Assembly (NCBI GenBank): GCA_964606385.1
Contig: CAZSFZ010000001.1
Location: forward strand, 166,163-230,162
Reading direction: 5' to 3'
DNA: 64,000 bases
Origin: Aquincolibacterium sp964606385
GTDB lineage: Bacteria > Omnitrophota > Omnitrophia > Omnitrophales > Aquincolibacteriaceae
Shown: positions 34,774 to 42,592 of the stretch, in pieces
How positions within the stretch are numbered: position 1 is the stretch's first letter
Layout: each line of letters opens with the position of its first letter
Program-made: the position numbers and the translations under genes
The notes under the pieces: generated by a model
What the model was told of the DNA's origin: nothing
Seen by the model: the letters and a program-made list of their open reading frames with translations, nothing else
Databases searched by the model: none

Positions 34774-36948
34774 TTATTTGTGAGCTTTCCAGTCCACGAC
34801 CAGAGCCGACGCCACAAAGATCGTGGAATACGTACCGATCGCAAATCCCACGAGCAGGATGAACGCGAAATCCGCGATCGCGCTTCCCCCGAACAGGAAC
34901 AGTGCCAGGGTCCCGCACAAGACGGTCATGGTCGTCAGGATGGTCCGGCTCAGGGTCTGGTTCACGCTCAGGTTCACGACGTCCGCAAAGGGCGTCTTCC
35001 GCATCAGCTTGAGGTTATCGCGGATGCGGTCAAAGGTCACGATCGTATCGTTAACGGAAAAACCGATGATCGTCAAAAGCGCCGCGATCGTCGCCAGGTT
35101 GATCTCACGGCCGCTTAAAGCATACACACCGAAAGCAAATACGCTGTCATGCACAAGGGCGATGACGGCCGCGGCCGAATATTTCCACTCGAACCGCCAT
35201 CCGACATAGATGAGGATCCCGAGCCACGACCAGATAATGGCCCAGAACGCCTTATCGCGAAGGCTGCCGCTCACCGAAGGCCCGACCTGGTCCACTTTTT
35301 CAATTTCAAAAGCGTCTTTCCCGGCGGTCGCCTCCGCGGCCGCGCTCACTTTGGAGGGGTTCCCTTCCGCCATCTTGACGATATATTGATGACTGTTGGC
35401 CTCTCCATACCGCTGGAGCGTCACTCCCTTTAGCTCCTGCTTTTCAAGTTCATTTCTGAACTTGGCCTGGTCCACATCCTGCTTGAAAGCAACCTGAACA
35501 AAGGTTCCTCCCGTGAACTCCACGCCGTAATTCTTCGCCCCGCGCACCGTAAGGGCAAAGATCCCGAGGGCCAGGCAGATCACGGAAAACCCATACGCCC
35601 AGACGCGGCTTTTCACGAACGGGATATTGGGATTCTTGAAAAGCTCGAGCATCTTGAAAACCTTGTTCGGATTCTTTTTGACGACGCGGTCAAAAATCAC
35701 GCGCGTCACAAAGATCGCGGAAAACATGCTCGCGAGAATACCGATGGAAAGCGTGACCGCGAACCCCTGGATCGGTCCCGTTCCGAAGATGAAAAGAAGG
35801 ACAGAAGTGATCAGGGTCGTCACGTTCGAATCAAGGATCGCGGAAAACGCGCGGTGAAAACCCGCAGAGACCACGGCCCGCGCGGTCTTTCCCGTTGCAG
35901 CCTCTTCGCGCATCCTTTCGAAGATCAGAACGTTGGCATCGACGGCCATACCGACGGATAAAATGAAACCCGCGATACCGGGCAGGGTCAGGGTCGACCC
36001 CATGGTCGCCATGCTGCCCGCCACGAGGATCACATACACCAGCAACCCAAGGTTGGCGATCCAGCCGCAAAAAAGATAGTAGACCGGCATGAACACCACG
36101 ACAAAAAGCACGCCGAAAAGGCTTGCGCGGATACCGCTTTCAATGGAATCTCTCCCGAGGCTCGGCCCGATCGTACGCTCTTCCACGACCGTCACCGGAG
36201 CGGGCAGCGCGCCGGCGCGAAGCACGAGCGCGAGGTCCGCGGCTTCATCCGCTTTAAAATTCCCGGAGATCTGGGCCTTGCCGTTCGGGATCCTGTCGCG
36301 AATCACCGGGGCTGAATAAACCTGCCCGTCCAGCACGATCGCGAGGCGCTTCCCGATGTTCTGGAAGGTCACCTTATCAAAAATCTTCCCGCCTTCACGG
36401 TCCAGGCTCAGCTGGACGATCGGAGAACCGTACTGGTCAAACCCGACCGAAGCCGTCGTCAGATGTTCTCCCGTCAGCACCGGCAGGAGAGCCAAAAGCA
36501 CCATTTCTTCGTTGGGGCTTGCCTTCACTTTTTTATATTCAAATCCGGGGGGGATTGTCCCGGCATCGGCTTTTTGGATCAGGTCCACGTCCTCGGACAC
36601 GATCTTGAATTCAAGATGGGCCGCCTTTGCCGCGATCTCCTTGGCGCGCTCGCGGTCCGTCACGCCGGGAAGCTTCACGACCACCTGGTCTTTCCCCTGC
36701 GTCGTGATCTCCGGCTCCTTGACGCCGAATTCATCGATACGGTTCCGGATGATCTCCGCCACGCGCGCCGTCACATCTTTGCGCGCCTCCTCGGGGACCT
36801 TGTCCATTTCCACCTGAAGCAGCATCTGGATGCCGCCCTGGAGATCGAGACCGAGGTTAATGGTCTTGGAAGGAGGGTAGACTTTCCAGAGTGAGAACGC
36901 GACCAACCCGATGATCAGCAGTACTTTCCATTTATAATTTTTATCCAC
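34774..36948 (-). CDS. secDF: Protein translocase subunit SecDF (fused)
   Basis: Proton-driven accessory of the Sec translocon. 724 residues in one chain: SecD part (about 1-430) with LGLDLQGGIQMLL, a large periplasmic domain and the membrane block GFILSVGMAVDANVLIFERM; SecF part (about 440-724) with GVEFTGGTFVQV and SVNDTIVTFDRIRDNL. Twelve membrane helices are expected. Most bacteria encode SecD and SecF separately; fusion is known in Bacillota, some PVC members and others. The start is GTG 36948 after AGAGG. yajC lies 27 nt upstream. Confidence 0.95.
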   Translation of the reverse strand: MDKNYKWKVLLIIGLVAFSLWKVYPPSKTINLGLDLQGGIQMLLQVEMDKVPEEARKDVTARVAEIIRNRIDEFGVKEPEITTQGKDQVVVKLPGVTDRERAKEIAAKAAHLEFKIVSEDVDLIQKADAGTIPPGFEYKKVKASPNEEMVLLALLPVLTGEHLTTASVGFDQYGSPIVQLSLDREGGKIFDKVTFQNIGKRLAIVLDGQVYSAPVIRDRIPNGKAQISGNFKADEAADLALVLRAGALPAPVTVVEERTIGPSLGRDSIESGIRASLFGVLFVVVFMPVYYLFCGWIANLGLLVYVILVAGSMATMGSTLTLPGIAGFILSVGMAVDANVLIFERMREEAATGKTARAVVSAGFHRAFSAILDSNVTTLITSVLLFIFGTGPIQGFAVTLSIGILASMFSAIFVTRVIFDRVVKKNPNKVFKMLELFKNPNIPFVKSRVWAYGFSVICLALGIFALTVRGAKNYGVEFTGGTFVQVAFKQDVDQAKFRNELEKQELKGVTLQRYGEANSHQYIVKMAEGNPSKVSAAAEATAGKDAFEIEKVDQVGPSVSGSLRDKAFWAIIWSWLGILIYVGWRFEWKYSAAAVIALVHDSVFAFGVYALSGREINLATIAALLTIIGFSVNDTIVTFDRIRDNLKLMRKTPFADVVNLSVNQTLSRTILTTMTVLCGTLALFLFGGSAIADFAFILLVGFAIGTYSTIFVASALVVDWKAHK

Positions 36949-36975
36949 AATAAACCTCTCTAGCGTTTAGGGTTC

Positions 36976-37287
36976 TTATTGTCTAAGACCGGCGATCGCG
37001 CTTTTAAGCACCTCGATCTTGGTCTCCGATCCGCCTACCGTAATGACAACATAATCGTCCTGGATGCTGGACACGACGCCGAGGATGCCGCCGTTCGTGA
37101 CCACCTTATCCCCTTTTTTCAGGTTGGTGATCATGGTCTGAAGTTCTTTCTGTTTCTTCTGCTGGGGACGGATGAGCAGGAAATAGAAGATGGCGAACAT
37201 GAGAATGAAAGGCATGAGATGAACCAAGGGATTGGACTGCGGTGCCGCCTCGGCGACTTCCGCGGCATAGGCGATAGACTCAAACAT
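36976..37287 (-). CDS. yajC: Sec translocon accessory protein YajC
   Basis: 103 residues. One membrane helix (MPFILMFAIFYFLLIRPQQK) is followed by the cytoplasmic block KKGDKVVTNGGILGVV. It assists SecDF in protein export, and the order tgt-yajC-secDF is widespread. Confidence 0.95.
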   Translation of the reverse strand: MFESIAYAAEVAEAAPQSNPLVHLMPFILMFAIFYFLLIRPQQKKQKELQTMITNLKKGDKVVTNGGILGVVSSIQDDYVVITVGGSETKIEVLKSAIAGLRQ

Positions 37288-37313
37288 TGAAACCTCCGGT
37301 TGATTGATAGCGA

Positions 37314-38435
37314 CTATCTTGTATGTGGATCAAAACGGTTCAAAAACTGCTTTTTGAACGTGAGGAAGCTTCCCTTGCGGATATGCGCCCTCATGGACCT
37401 TACTAAGTTTACAAAAAAATGGACGTTATGCAAAGTAATCAATTCAGCACCCAGGATCTCATGGCTGTTCACCAGATGCCGGATATAAGCCCGCGAAAAG
37501 TTCCTGCAGGTATAACACTCGCAGTCTTCTTGGACCGGCGCGGTGTCCAGCGTGTATCGGGTATTCCGGAGAACGACCAATCCGTCGCTTGTGAACGCCG
37601 TGCCGTTCCGTCCGTAGCGCGTCGGATTCACGCAATCAAACATATCCGCCCCGCGCTCCACCGCCTCAAAAAAATCGATCGGCGTTCCGACCCCCATGAG
37701 ATAACGCGGTTTGTTCTCAGGCATCCTCGGCAAAATGTCCGTCAGCGCCTCAAGCATTTCAGGTTTGGGTTCGCCCACTGAAAGGCCGCCGAGCGCGTAT
37801 CCGTCAAAACCGATCTCGACCGTCCGCTCGAGCGATTCGCGCCGGAGATCTTTAAATGTCCCGCCTTGAATAATTCCAAAGAGCGCCTGCGACTTGAGTT
37901 TGTGGCATTTCTTGGCCCTTACCGACCACCGCAGGGTTATATTAACGGCCTTTTCGATCGAGGGTTTATCCTTGCTCGCGGCCGGGCATTCATCAAAGAT
38001 CATGGCGATGTCGCTCCCGAGCGTTTGCTGGATCTCCATCACCTTTTCCGGTGTCAGGAATATTTCCCGCCCGTCGAAATAGGAATTGAACTTCACGCCT
38101 TCCTCGGTGATGCTCCGCAGCTTGCTCAGGGAAAATACCTGATAACCGCCGCTATCCGTGAGGATGGGCCGGTCCCAAGCCATAAACTTGTGCAATCCCT
38201 TGCACTTATGAATGACCTCAAGGCCCGGTCTTATATATAGATGATAGGCGTTCGAGAGAATGATCTCGGACCCGGATTCTTTCAGATCACGCGGCAGTAC
38301 GGCCTTCACCGTCCCTTGAGTCCCCACCGGCATGAAAACCGGCGTTTCAAAGGTGCCATGCACCGTCGTCACCTTCCCGACTCGCGCTTCACAGTGCTTA
38401 TCTTTTTTTATGAATTTAAATCCGAATTTTTTCAT
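37314..38435 (-). CDS. tgt: Queuine tRNA-ribosyltransferase
   Basis: Exchanges the guanine at tRNA position 34 for the preQ1 base. 373 residues, TIM barrel. DSGGYQVFSL holds the base-binding aspartate, and DCVNPTRYGRNG holds the nucleophile Asp. The zinc site is CECYTCRNF plus a downstream His. AAAGGGACC precedes the ATG. The partner queA, which makes the next step of queuosine synthesis, lies at 39.96 kb on the same strand. Confidence 0.96.
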   Translation of the reverse strand: MKKFGFKFIKKDKHCEARVGKVTTVHGTFETPVFMPVGTQGTVKAVLPRDLKESGSEIILSNAYHLYIRPGLEVIHKCKGLHKFMAWDRPILTDSGGYQVFSLSKLRSITEEGVKFNSYFDGREIFLTPEKVMEIQQTLGSDIAMIFDECPAASKDKPSIEKAVNITLRWSVRAKKCHKLKSQALFGIIQGGTFKDLRRESLERTVEIGFDGYALGGLSVGEPKPEMLEALTDILPRMPENKPRYLMGVGTPIDFFEAVERGADMFDCVNPTRYGRNGTAFTSDGLVVLRNTRYTLDTAPVQEDCECYTCRNFSRAYIRHLVNSHEILGAELITLHNVHFFVNLVRSMRAHIRKGSFLTFKKQFLNRFDPHTR

Positions 38436-38535
38436 GGTCCCTTTACGCTGACTTTAGAAGCGGTATTGTACGATGGCATGCCCGTTTCGTAACTGAAAAA
38501 TTAGCCGTCACGCCCAAGCTGCCGAACCCCGCCAT

Positions 38536-38577
38536 TCCAACCTCCGGGGTTGGACCTGCCCAACCTCGGAGGTTGGG
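38536..38577 (+). repeat. Paired 19-bp palindromes (intergenic)
   Basis: TCCAACCTCCGGGGTTGGA (38536-38554) and CCCAACCTCGGAGGTTGGG (38559-38577) separated by 4 nt. Each is self-complementary, and the two are related. The same design occurs inside queA (40171-40215) and singly at 62762-62780. Located between the divergent tgt and yihY-like genes. Confidence 0.8.
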
Positions 38578-38591
38578 TCAGATTAACCAGT

Positions 38592-38620
38592 GTGATAAAC
38601 AAAAGGTCTTATGGTACAAT
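38592..38620 (+). promoter_or_regulatory. Candidate promoter of the YihY-family gene
   Basis: GTGATA (38592-38597), 17-nt spacer, TACAAT (38615-38620), then only 5 nt before ATG 38626. This predicts a leaderless mRNA. Confidence 0.5.
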
Positions 38621-38625
38621 CCGCC

Positions 38626-39957
38626 ATGATCAACAAAGTTCAAAAATTCCTCACGCAAGACATCTGGCGCATCCGGGCACACGAAGCCAAGGGATTAAAA
38701 GGGAAATGCATCCGGCTGCTCCGTATCTTCATGATTTCATTTAGTCAATTTACGAGTGATATGTGCTCGCTTCGCGCCGCGGCGCTGACCTTCTTTTCCC
38801 TGCTTTCGATCGTTCCCGTACTCGCCATGTCGTTCGGGATCGCCAAGGGGTTCGGCCTGGACAAACTCCTGCGCGAAAAATTGCTCGAGAACATGCAGGG
38901 GCAGCAGGAAGTTTTCAACCGGATCATCACATTCGCGGAAACGATGCTGGAAAATACAAAGGGCGGCGTAGTTGCGGGTGTCGGCGTGGCGCTGCTCCTT
39001 TGGTCGGTGATCCAGGTCTTGGGGAATATTGAATCTTCCTTCAACGGCATCTGGGGTATTAAAAGACAACGGAGCCTGGGGCGGAAATTTACGGATTATC
39101 TTTCCATGATGCTGATCGCGCCTGTTCTTTATGTCGTGGCCACCAGCGCAACCGTTTTTGCCGCCAGCCACATCACGGCCATCACCCAGAAGGTCGCCGT
39201 GCTCGGCATGGTCGCCCCACTTATTACAATGGGGCTAAAGATCTTCCCCTGCCTCGTGTTCGGAGGGCTGCTGACTTATATCTACATTGCCATGCCGAAC
39301 GGAAAAGTCCGGTTCAAGTCCGCACTTCTCGGAGGGATAGCGGCTGGAGTGCTGTACCTCATAGTTCAATGGATCTATATTCGTTTTCAGATCGGGGCTT
39401 CTAAAGCGGGCGCGATCTACGGAAGTTTCGCGGCACTTCCGCTCTTCCTGATATGGCTGCAAACCAGCTGGCGCATCGTACTCTATGGCGCGGAACTCGC
39501 GTTCTCACATCAGAACGAGCAAACCTTTGAATTCGAGCAGGACTGCCTGAGCGCCAGTTACGAGATCCGCAAGCTTTTGTCTCTCAGGATCACGCAGATG
39601 TGCGTGGCCCGTTTCGCCGAAGGGCTCGCTCCTATTTCCGCCGAGGAGATCGCCTCGAAACTCGAGATGCCGATACGACTCACGCGCGATCTTCTTTTCC
39701 GTTTGACCGAGGCGAATATTCTAACGATCGCCCAAGGGGAAAGTGAATGGGACCGCCATTACCAGCCCGCGCGGGATGTGGGAGACATGACGGTCCAGTT
39801 CGTGATCGAACAAATGGAAAAAGCGGGAACCACGAATGTCCCGGTCGCGAAAACCCCGGAACTTGAAAAACTGCAGGCATCGCTCGCGGCTTTTGAACGC
39901 GCCCTTCAGAAACTCCCCGAAAACCAACTCCTCAAGAATCTGAACGCCATCGCTTGA
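38626..39957 (+). CDS. YihY/BrkB-family inner-membrane protein
   Basis: 443 residues. About six membrane helices span residues 45-280, including FFSLLSIVPVLAMSFGIAKG, the family motif region VLGNIESSFNGIWGI and KVRFKSALLGGIAAGVLYL. A soluble C-terminal part of about 150 residues resembles a winged-helix-like domain (ISAEEIASKLEMPIRLTRDL). The family was once called ribonuclease BN, wrongly; its role is unknown and possibly in transport. I take ATG 38626 over 38611 because of the promoter position. Its stop abuts the queA stop. Confidence 0.88.
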   Translation: MINKVQKFLTQDIWRIRAHEAKGLKGKCIRLLRIFMISFSQFTSDMCSLRAAALTFFSLLSIVPVLAMSFGIAKGFGLDKLLREKLLENMQGQQEVFNRIITFAETMLENTKGGVVAGVGVALLLWSVIQVLGNIESSFNGIWGIKRQRSLGRKFTDYLSMMLIAPVLYVVATSATVFAASHITAITQKVAVLGMVAPLITMGLKIFPCLVFGGLLTYIYIAMPNGKVRFKSALLGGIAAGVLYLIVQWIYIRFQIGASKAGAIYGSFAALPLFLIWLQTSWRIVLYGAELAFSHQNEQTFEFEQDCLSASYEIRKLLSLRITQMCVARFAEGLAPISAEEIASKLEMPIRLTRDLLFRLTEANILTIAQGESEWDRHYQPARDVGDMTVQFVIEQMEKAGTTNVPVAKTPELEKLQASLAAFERALQKLPENQLLKNLNAIA

Positions 39958-41070
39958 TCAGGCGATAAACATCGCATCACCGTAACTTGCGAAGCGGTAA
40001 TCCTCCTTTAAAGCAATCTGGTAGGCGGCCATCAGCTTTTCATATCCCAGGAACGCAGAGACCATGGCCAGTAGTGTGCTCTTGGGCATATGGAAATTCG
40101 TGATGAGGCCGTCGACGATCTTGAAGTCATAAGGCGGATAGATAAAGATCGATGTTTTCCCCGAACCAAATCCGACCTCCGGGGTCGGAATGGAAATCCG
40201 ACCCCGGAGGTCGGATGGGTTCATGGCCGCGGATTCGAGGGCGCGGACACAAGTGGTACCGCATGCAATGACGCGCCGTCCCGCTTGCCTGGCCGCATTG
40301 ATCTTACGGGCAGTTTCTTCCGGGATCTCATATTCCTCTTCGAACATCTTATGGTCTTCAACATGCTCCGCCGTGATCGGCTGGAAGGTCCCGTAGCTCA
40401 CATGGAGCGTAACATCCGCGATCTCCACTCCCATCGCCCGGATCTTCTCAAGAAGCGGTTTATCAAAATGAAGCCCCGCGGTGGGAGCGGCCACGGCACC
40501 TTCTTCTTTCGCGAAAACCGTCTGGTAGGTTTCCTGATCGGCGGGCTGGTCCGGACGGTTGATATAAGGAGGAAGCGGAATATGACCGAGGCACTTGATC
40601 TTTTCTCTGATACCATCGCCTTCGAAACGAATTCTCCTTTTTCCAGAGTTAGCCTCCGCGGAAGCCATCACCAAACCATAAAACTCACCCCTTTTGACAC
40701 CGGGAGTCGAGACCGGGAGTCGACTCCCGGTGTCGTTCTGGGTAAAAATAACGTGCTCACCGTCTCTGATGCGACCTCCGGGTTTGAGAAGCACTTCCCA
40801 CGTGTTCGCATCGAGCTCCTTGAGCAGCAGCACTTCGATCTTGCCGCCTGTGACCTTATAGCCGAAAAGCCGCGCTGGCAGGACCTTGGTATTATTGAGG
40901 ATCAGAAGATCGGTGGGCCTCAAAAGTTCCGGAAGGTCGCGAAAGATCCTGTGACTGCAGGCGCCCGTCGCGCGATCCACGCAAAGAAGTTTTGCCGCCG
41001 GCCTGTCTTTTGTGGGGAAAAGCGCAATCTTTTCTTTGGGAAGCGGATAATCAAGGTCGGAAAGTTTCAT
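39958..41070 (-). CDS. queA: S-adenosylmethionine:tRNA ribosyltransferase-isomerase, with two palindrome-encoded insertions
   Basis: Transfers ribosyl from SAM to preQ1-tRNA to make epoxyqueuosine. 370 residues, against about 340-350 usual. Family blocks DLPELLRPTDLLILNNTKVLPAR, AAPTAGLHF, GTTCVRALES and DGLITNFHMPKSTLLAMVSA are intact (longer blocks abbreviated to key parts in my reading). Two stretches are extra: about residues 112-124 (SRLPVSTPG region) encoded by a 39-bp inverted repeat, and about 286-300 (SDLRGRISIPTPEVGFG region) encoded by a 45-bp inverted repeat. Both are multiples of three and keep the frame. Both fall in loops between conserved blocks, so the enzyme probably works. 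Confidence 0.93.
   Translation of the reverse strand: MKLSDLDYPLPKEKIALFPTKDRPAAKLLCVDRATGACSHRIFRDLPELLRPTDLLILNNTKVLPARLFGYKVTGGKIEVLLLKELDANTWEVLLKPGGRIRDGEHVIFTQNDTGSRLPVSTPGVKRGEFYGLVMASAEANSGKRRIRFEGDGIREKIKCLGHIPLPPYINRPDQPADQETYQTVFAKEEGAVAAPTAGLHFDKPLLEKIRAMGVEIADVTLHVSYGTFQPITAEHVEDHKMFEEEYEIPEETARKINAARQAGRRVIACGTTCVRALESAAMNPSDLRGRISIPTPEVGFGSGKTSIFIYPPYDFKIVDGLITNFHMPKSTLLAMVSAFLGYEKLMAAYQIALKEDYRFASYGDAMFIA
40171..40215 (-). repeat. 45-bp palindromic element inside queA
   Basis: TCCGACCTCCGGGGTCGGA (40171-40189), a 7-nt spacer, and its exact reverse complement TCCGACCCCGGAGGTCGGA (40197-40215). The 45 bp equal 15 codons and are read in frame. The same 19-mer recurs at 62762-62780 and, with changes, at 38536-38577. 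Confidence 0.9.
40696..40734 (-). repeat. 39-bp palindromic element inside queA
   Basis: GACACCGGGAGTCGA (40696-40710), a 9-nt spacer, and the exact complement TCGACTCCCGGTGTC (40720-40734). The 39 bp equal 13 codons and are read in frame. It is unrelated in sequence to the other queA element. Confidence 0.88.
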
Positions 41071-41085
41071 AAAACAGCCCGTAAT

Positions 41086-41616
41086 CTACCTTCGAAGCAA
41101 CTTGATCGTTTGCGGAATGGATGAGGCGAAACGCAGCGTACCGGGAAGATCAAAATTTGGATCCTGTTTAAGTGAGTGGAGCAATTCCGCGAGTTTCTTC
41201 CCGAGAATGATGATCGGTTTCTTGAGAAGGCCCCGGTTCGTCATCTCGAGCACCACGAAAAGTTCGGTCAAGGTGCCTGTGGCTCCGTCGAGGAAAATAT
41301 AAGCATCCCCGATCTCGATCAGCTTGAAAAGACGGGTCTTCCAGCAGGGCATCTTGATCTCGGCATCGACATGCGGGTTCGCTTTTTTAACAGTACGACG
41401 GATCGTGACGCCGACATTCCTTCCCCGGGAATTCCTGGAACCCTTCGCCACGGCTTCCATCACACCACGGAACCCCCCATGAAAAACCGTGAACCCCTCA
41501 CGGGCAAGCGCCTGACCGAGCTGTACCGCTTGTCGGTAGACAGGGTGATCTTCCCCCACTTTGCCGCTCCCGAGTACGCTGATGCGCTTAATATTTTTCC
41601 TAAGCTTTTGCGGCAT
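41086..41616 (-). CDS. LOG-family (TIGR00725-like) protein
   Basis: 176 residues from ATG 41616, with AAGGAGAGAAG upstream. Rossmann-like fold: VLGSGKVGEDHPVYR, GGFRGVMEAVAKGSR and DGATGTLTEL. The last block corresponds to the nucleotide-monophosphate loop PGGxGTxxE of cytokinin-activating LOG enzymes, but reads DGATGT, so the Pro and one Gly are replaced. Nucleoside-5'-monophosphate phosphoribohydrolase activity is possible but doubtful. It overlaps the upstream gene by 17 nt and ends 16 nt before queA. Confidence 0.8.
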   Translation of the reverse strand: MPQKLRKNIKRISVLGSGKVGEDHPVYRQAVQLGQALAREGFTVFHGGFRGVMEAVAKGSRNSRGRNVGVTIRRTVKKANPHVDAEIKMPCWKTRLFKLIEIGDAYIFLDGATGTLTELFVVLEMTNRGLLKKPIIILGKKLAELLHSLKQDPNFDLPGTLRFASSIPQTIKLLRR

Positions 41617-42346
41617 CTTCGATCTTCTCTCCTTTGAGGATCTCAGGCACGGGGCTCGCGTCAATGCGCAGGCCACCGTCATGTTCGATATTGAGCGTGT
41701 AGATCGTCCCCGGAAGGAACATGGATCCCGGCGCTTCGATCTGCGCGTTCTTGATCCCCGCGCGTTCGCGCTTTTTCGGATCCAGCGCGTAATTCCAGAA
41801 TTCTTGCCAAAGTTTCTGCTCGAACTCATTGGCTCGCTCAAAGACCTTATAACCGCCGGGGATCCCGCTCGCCTGCGTGATCTCAAACTCCTGCGTATTC
41901 GCACCGTCCAGCACGAACGCTTTCATGAAAAATGCTGCGCTTTTCCCCCGCAAACGGTCTCCCGCCTCGACCAGTTTGTCATTGAAACGGATCACGAGCG
42001 ACTGGAACTGAATGATGGGCCGCGCTCCGCCTCCGGCTTGGCCGGAGGACGGATCCGTCCCCGCATAAAGCGGGGCGGAAAATGTGAAATATTTCGGTTC
42101 GAGGGGCTTTCCCTGCGCGTCATATTCGAGGAATTTAATCGTGGTCTTGATCTTCTTGGTCGCTTCATCGTATTCGCTTTTGGTGACCAAAACATCCGCC
42201 CGGCGCGTCTGGCCATGGAGCCGCTCGATAATTTTACGCAAGACACGTTCTTTTTGGATCCACTGGTTCACCCCCACCCCCGCCAGCAATACCGCGACCG
42301 TCAGGATCCCGATCGAAACCAAATTGAATGCTTTTGAAGTTTTCAT
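41600..42346 (-). CDS. Membrane-anchored protein of unknown function
   Basis: 248 residues from ATG 42346. One N-terminal membrane helix (about 7-27, NLVSIGILTVAVLLAGVGV) is followed by a coiled-coil-like helix (IQKERVLRKIIERLHGQ) and a mixed extracytoplasmic domain. I do not recognise a family. Residues about 96-112 (YAGTDPSSGQAGGGARP) are encoded by a double palindrome and look inserted. It overlaps the LOG-family gene, so the two are probably translated together. Confidence 0.72.
   Translation of the reverse strand: MKTSKAFNLVSIGILTVAVLLAGVGVNQWIQKERVLRKIIERLHGQTRRADVLVTKSEYDEATKKIKTTIKFLEYDAQGKPLEPKYFTFSAPLYAGTDPSSGQAGGGARPIIQFQSLVIRFNDKLVEAGDRLRGKSAAFFMKAFVLDGANTQEFEITQASGIPGGYKVFERANEFEQKLWQEFWNYALDPKKRERAGIKNAQIEAPGSMFLPGTIYTLNIEHDGGLRIDASPVPEILKGEKIEDAAKA
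42030..42075 (-). repeat. Double palindrome inside the membrane-anchored unknown
   Basis: CCTCCGGCTTGGCCGGAGG (42030-42048) and CCCCGC-ATAAA-GCGGGG (42059-42075). Both are read through in frame and give a Gly/Ser/Pro-rich loop. The first palindrome word is of the kind often seen dispersed in uncultured bacterial genomes. Confidence 0.7.
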
Positions 42347-42510
42347 GATACAATCCCCGCTGTTTTCGGCATCGTACGAAGCCACCTTGGGCTTCGACGG
42401 TGCCGCACTAAATCAACAAGATTTAGTGCTGTTGCTGTAAGAACGCGCCTGTCCTTCAACAAACTCAGGACTGGCACAAGTCTCGATTTAAATATACATT
42501 AAGGTCGCTT

Positions 42511-42584
42511 GCGCCCGTAGCTCAATTGGATAGAGTGTCGCCCTCCGAAGGCGAAGGTTGCGCGTTCGATTCGCGCCGGGCGCG
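42511..42584 (+). tRNA. tRNA-Arg (anticodon CCG)
   Basis: A 74-nt cloverleaf. Acceptor GCGCCCG pairs with CGGGCGC. The anticodon loop CTCCGAA is on stem TCGCC/GGCGA, giving anticodon CCG for CGG codons. The T arm is GCGCG-TTCGATT-CGCGC. CCA is not encoded. It is convergent with the SpoIID gene, whose stop is 8 nt downstream. Confidence 0.96.
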
Positions 42585-42592
42585 GTTTTCTT

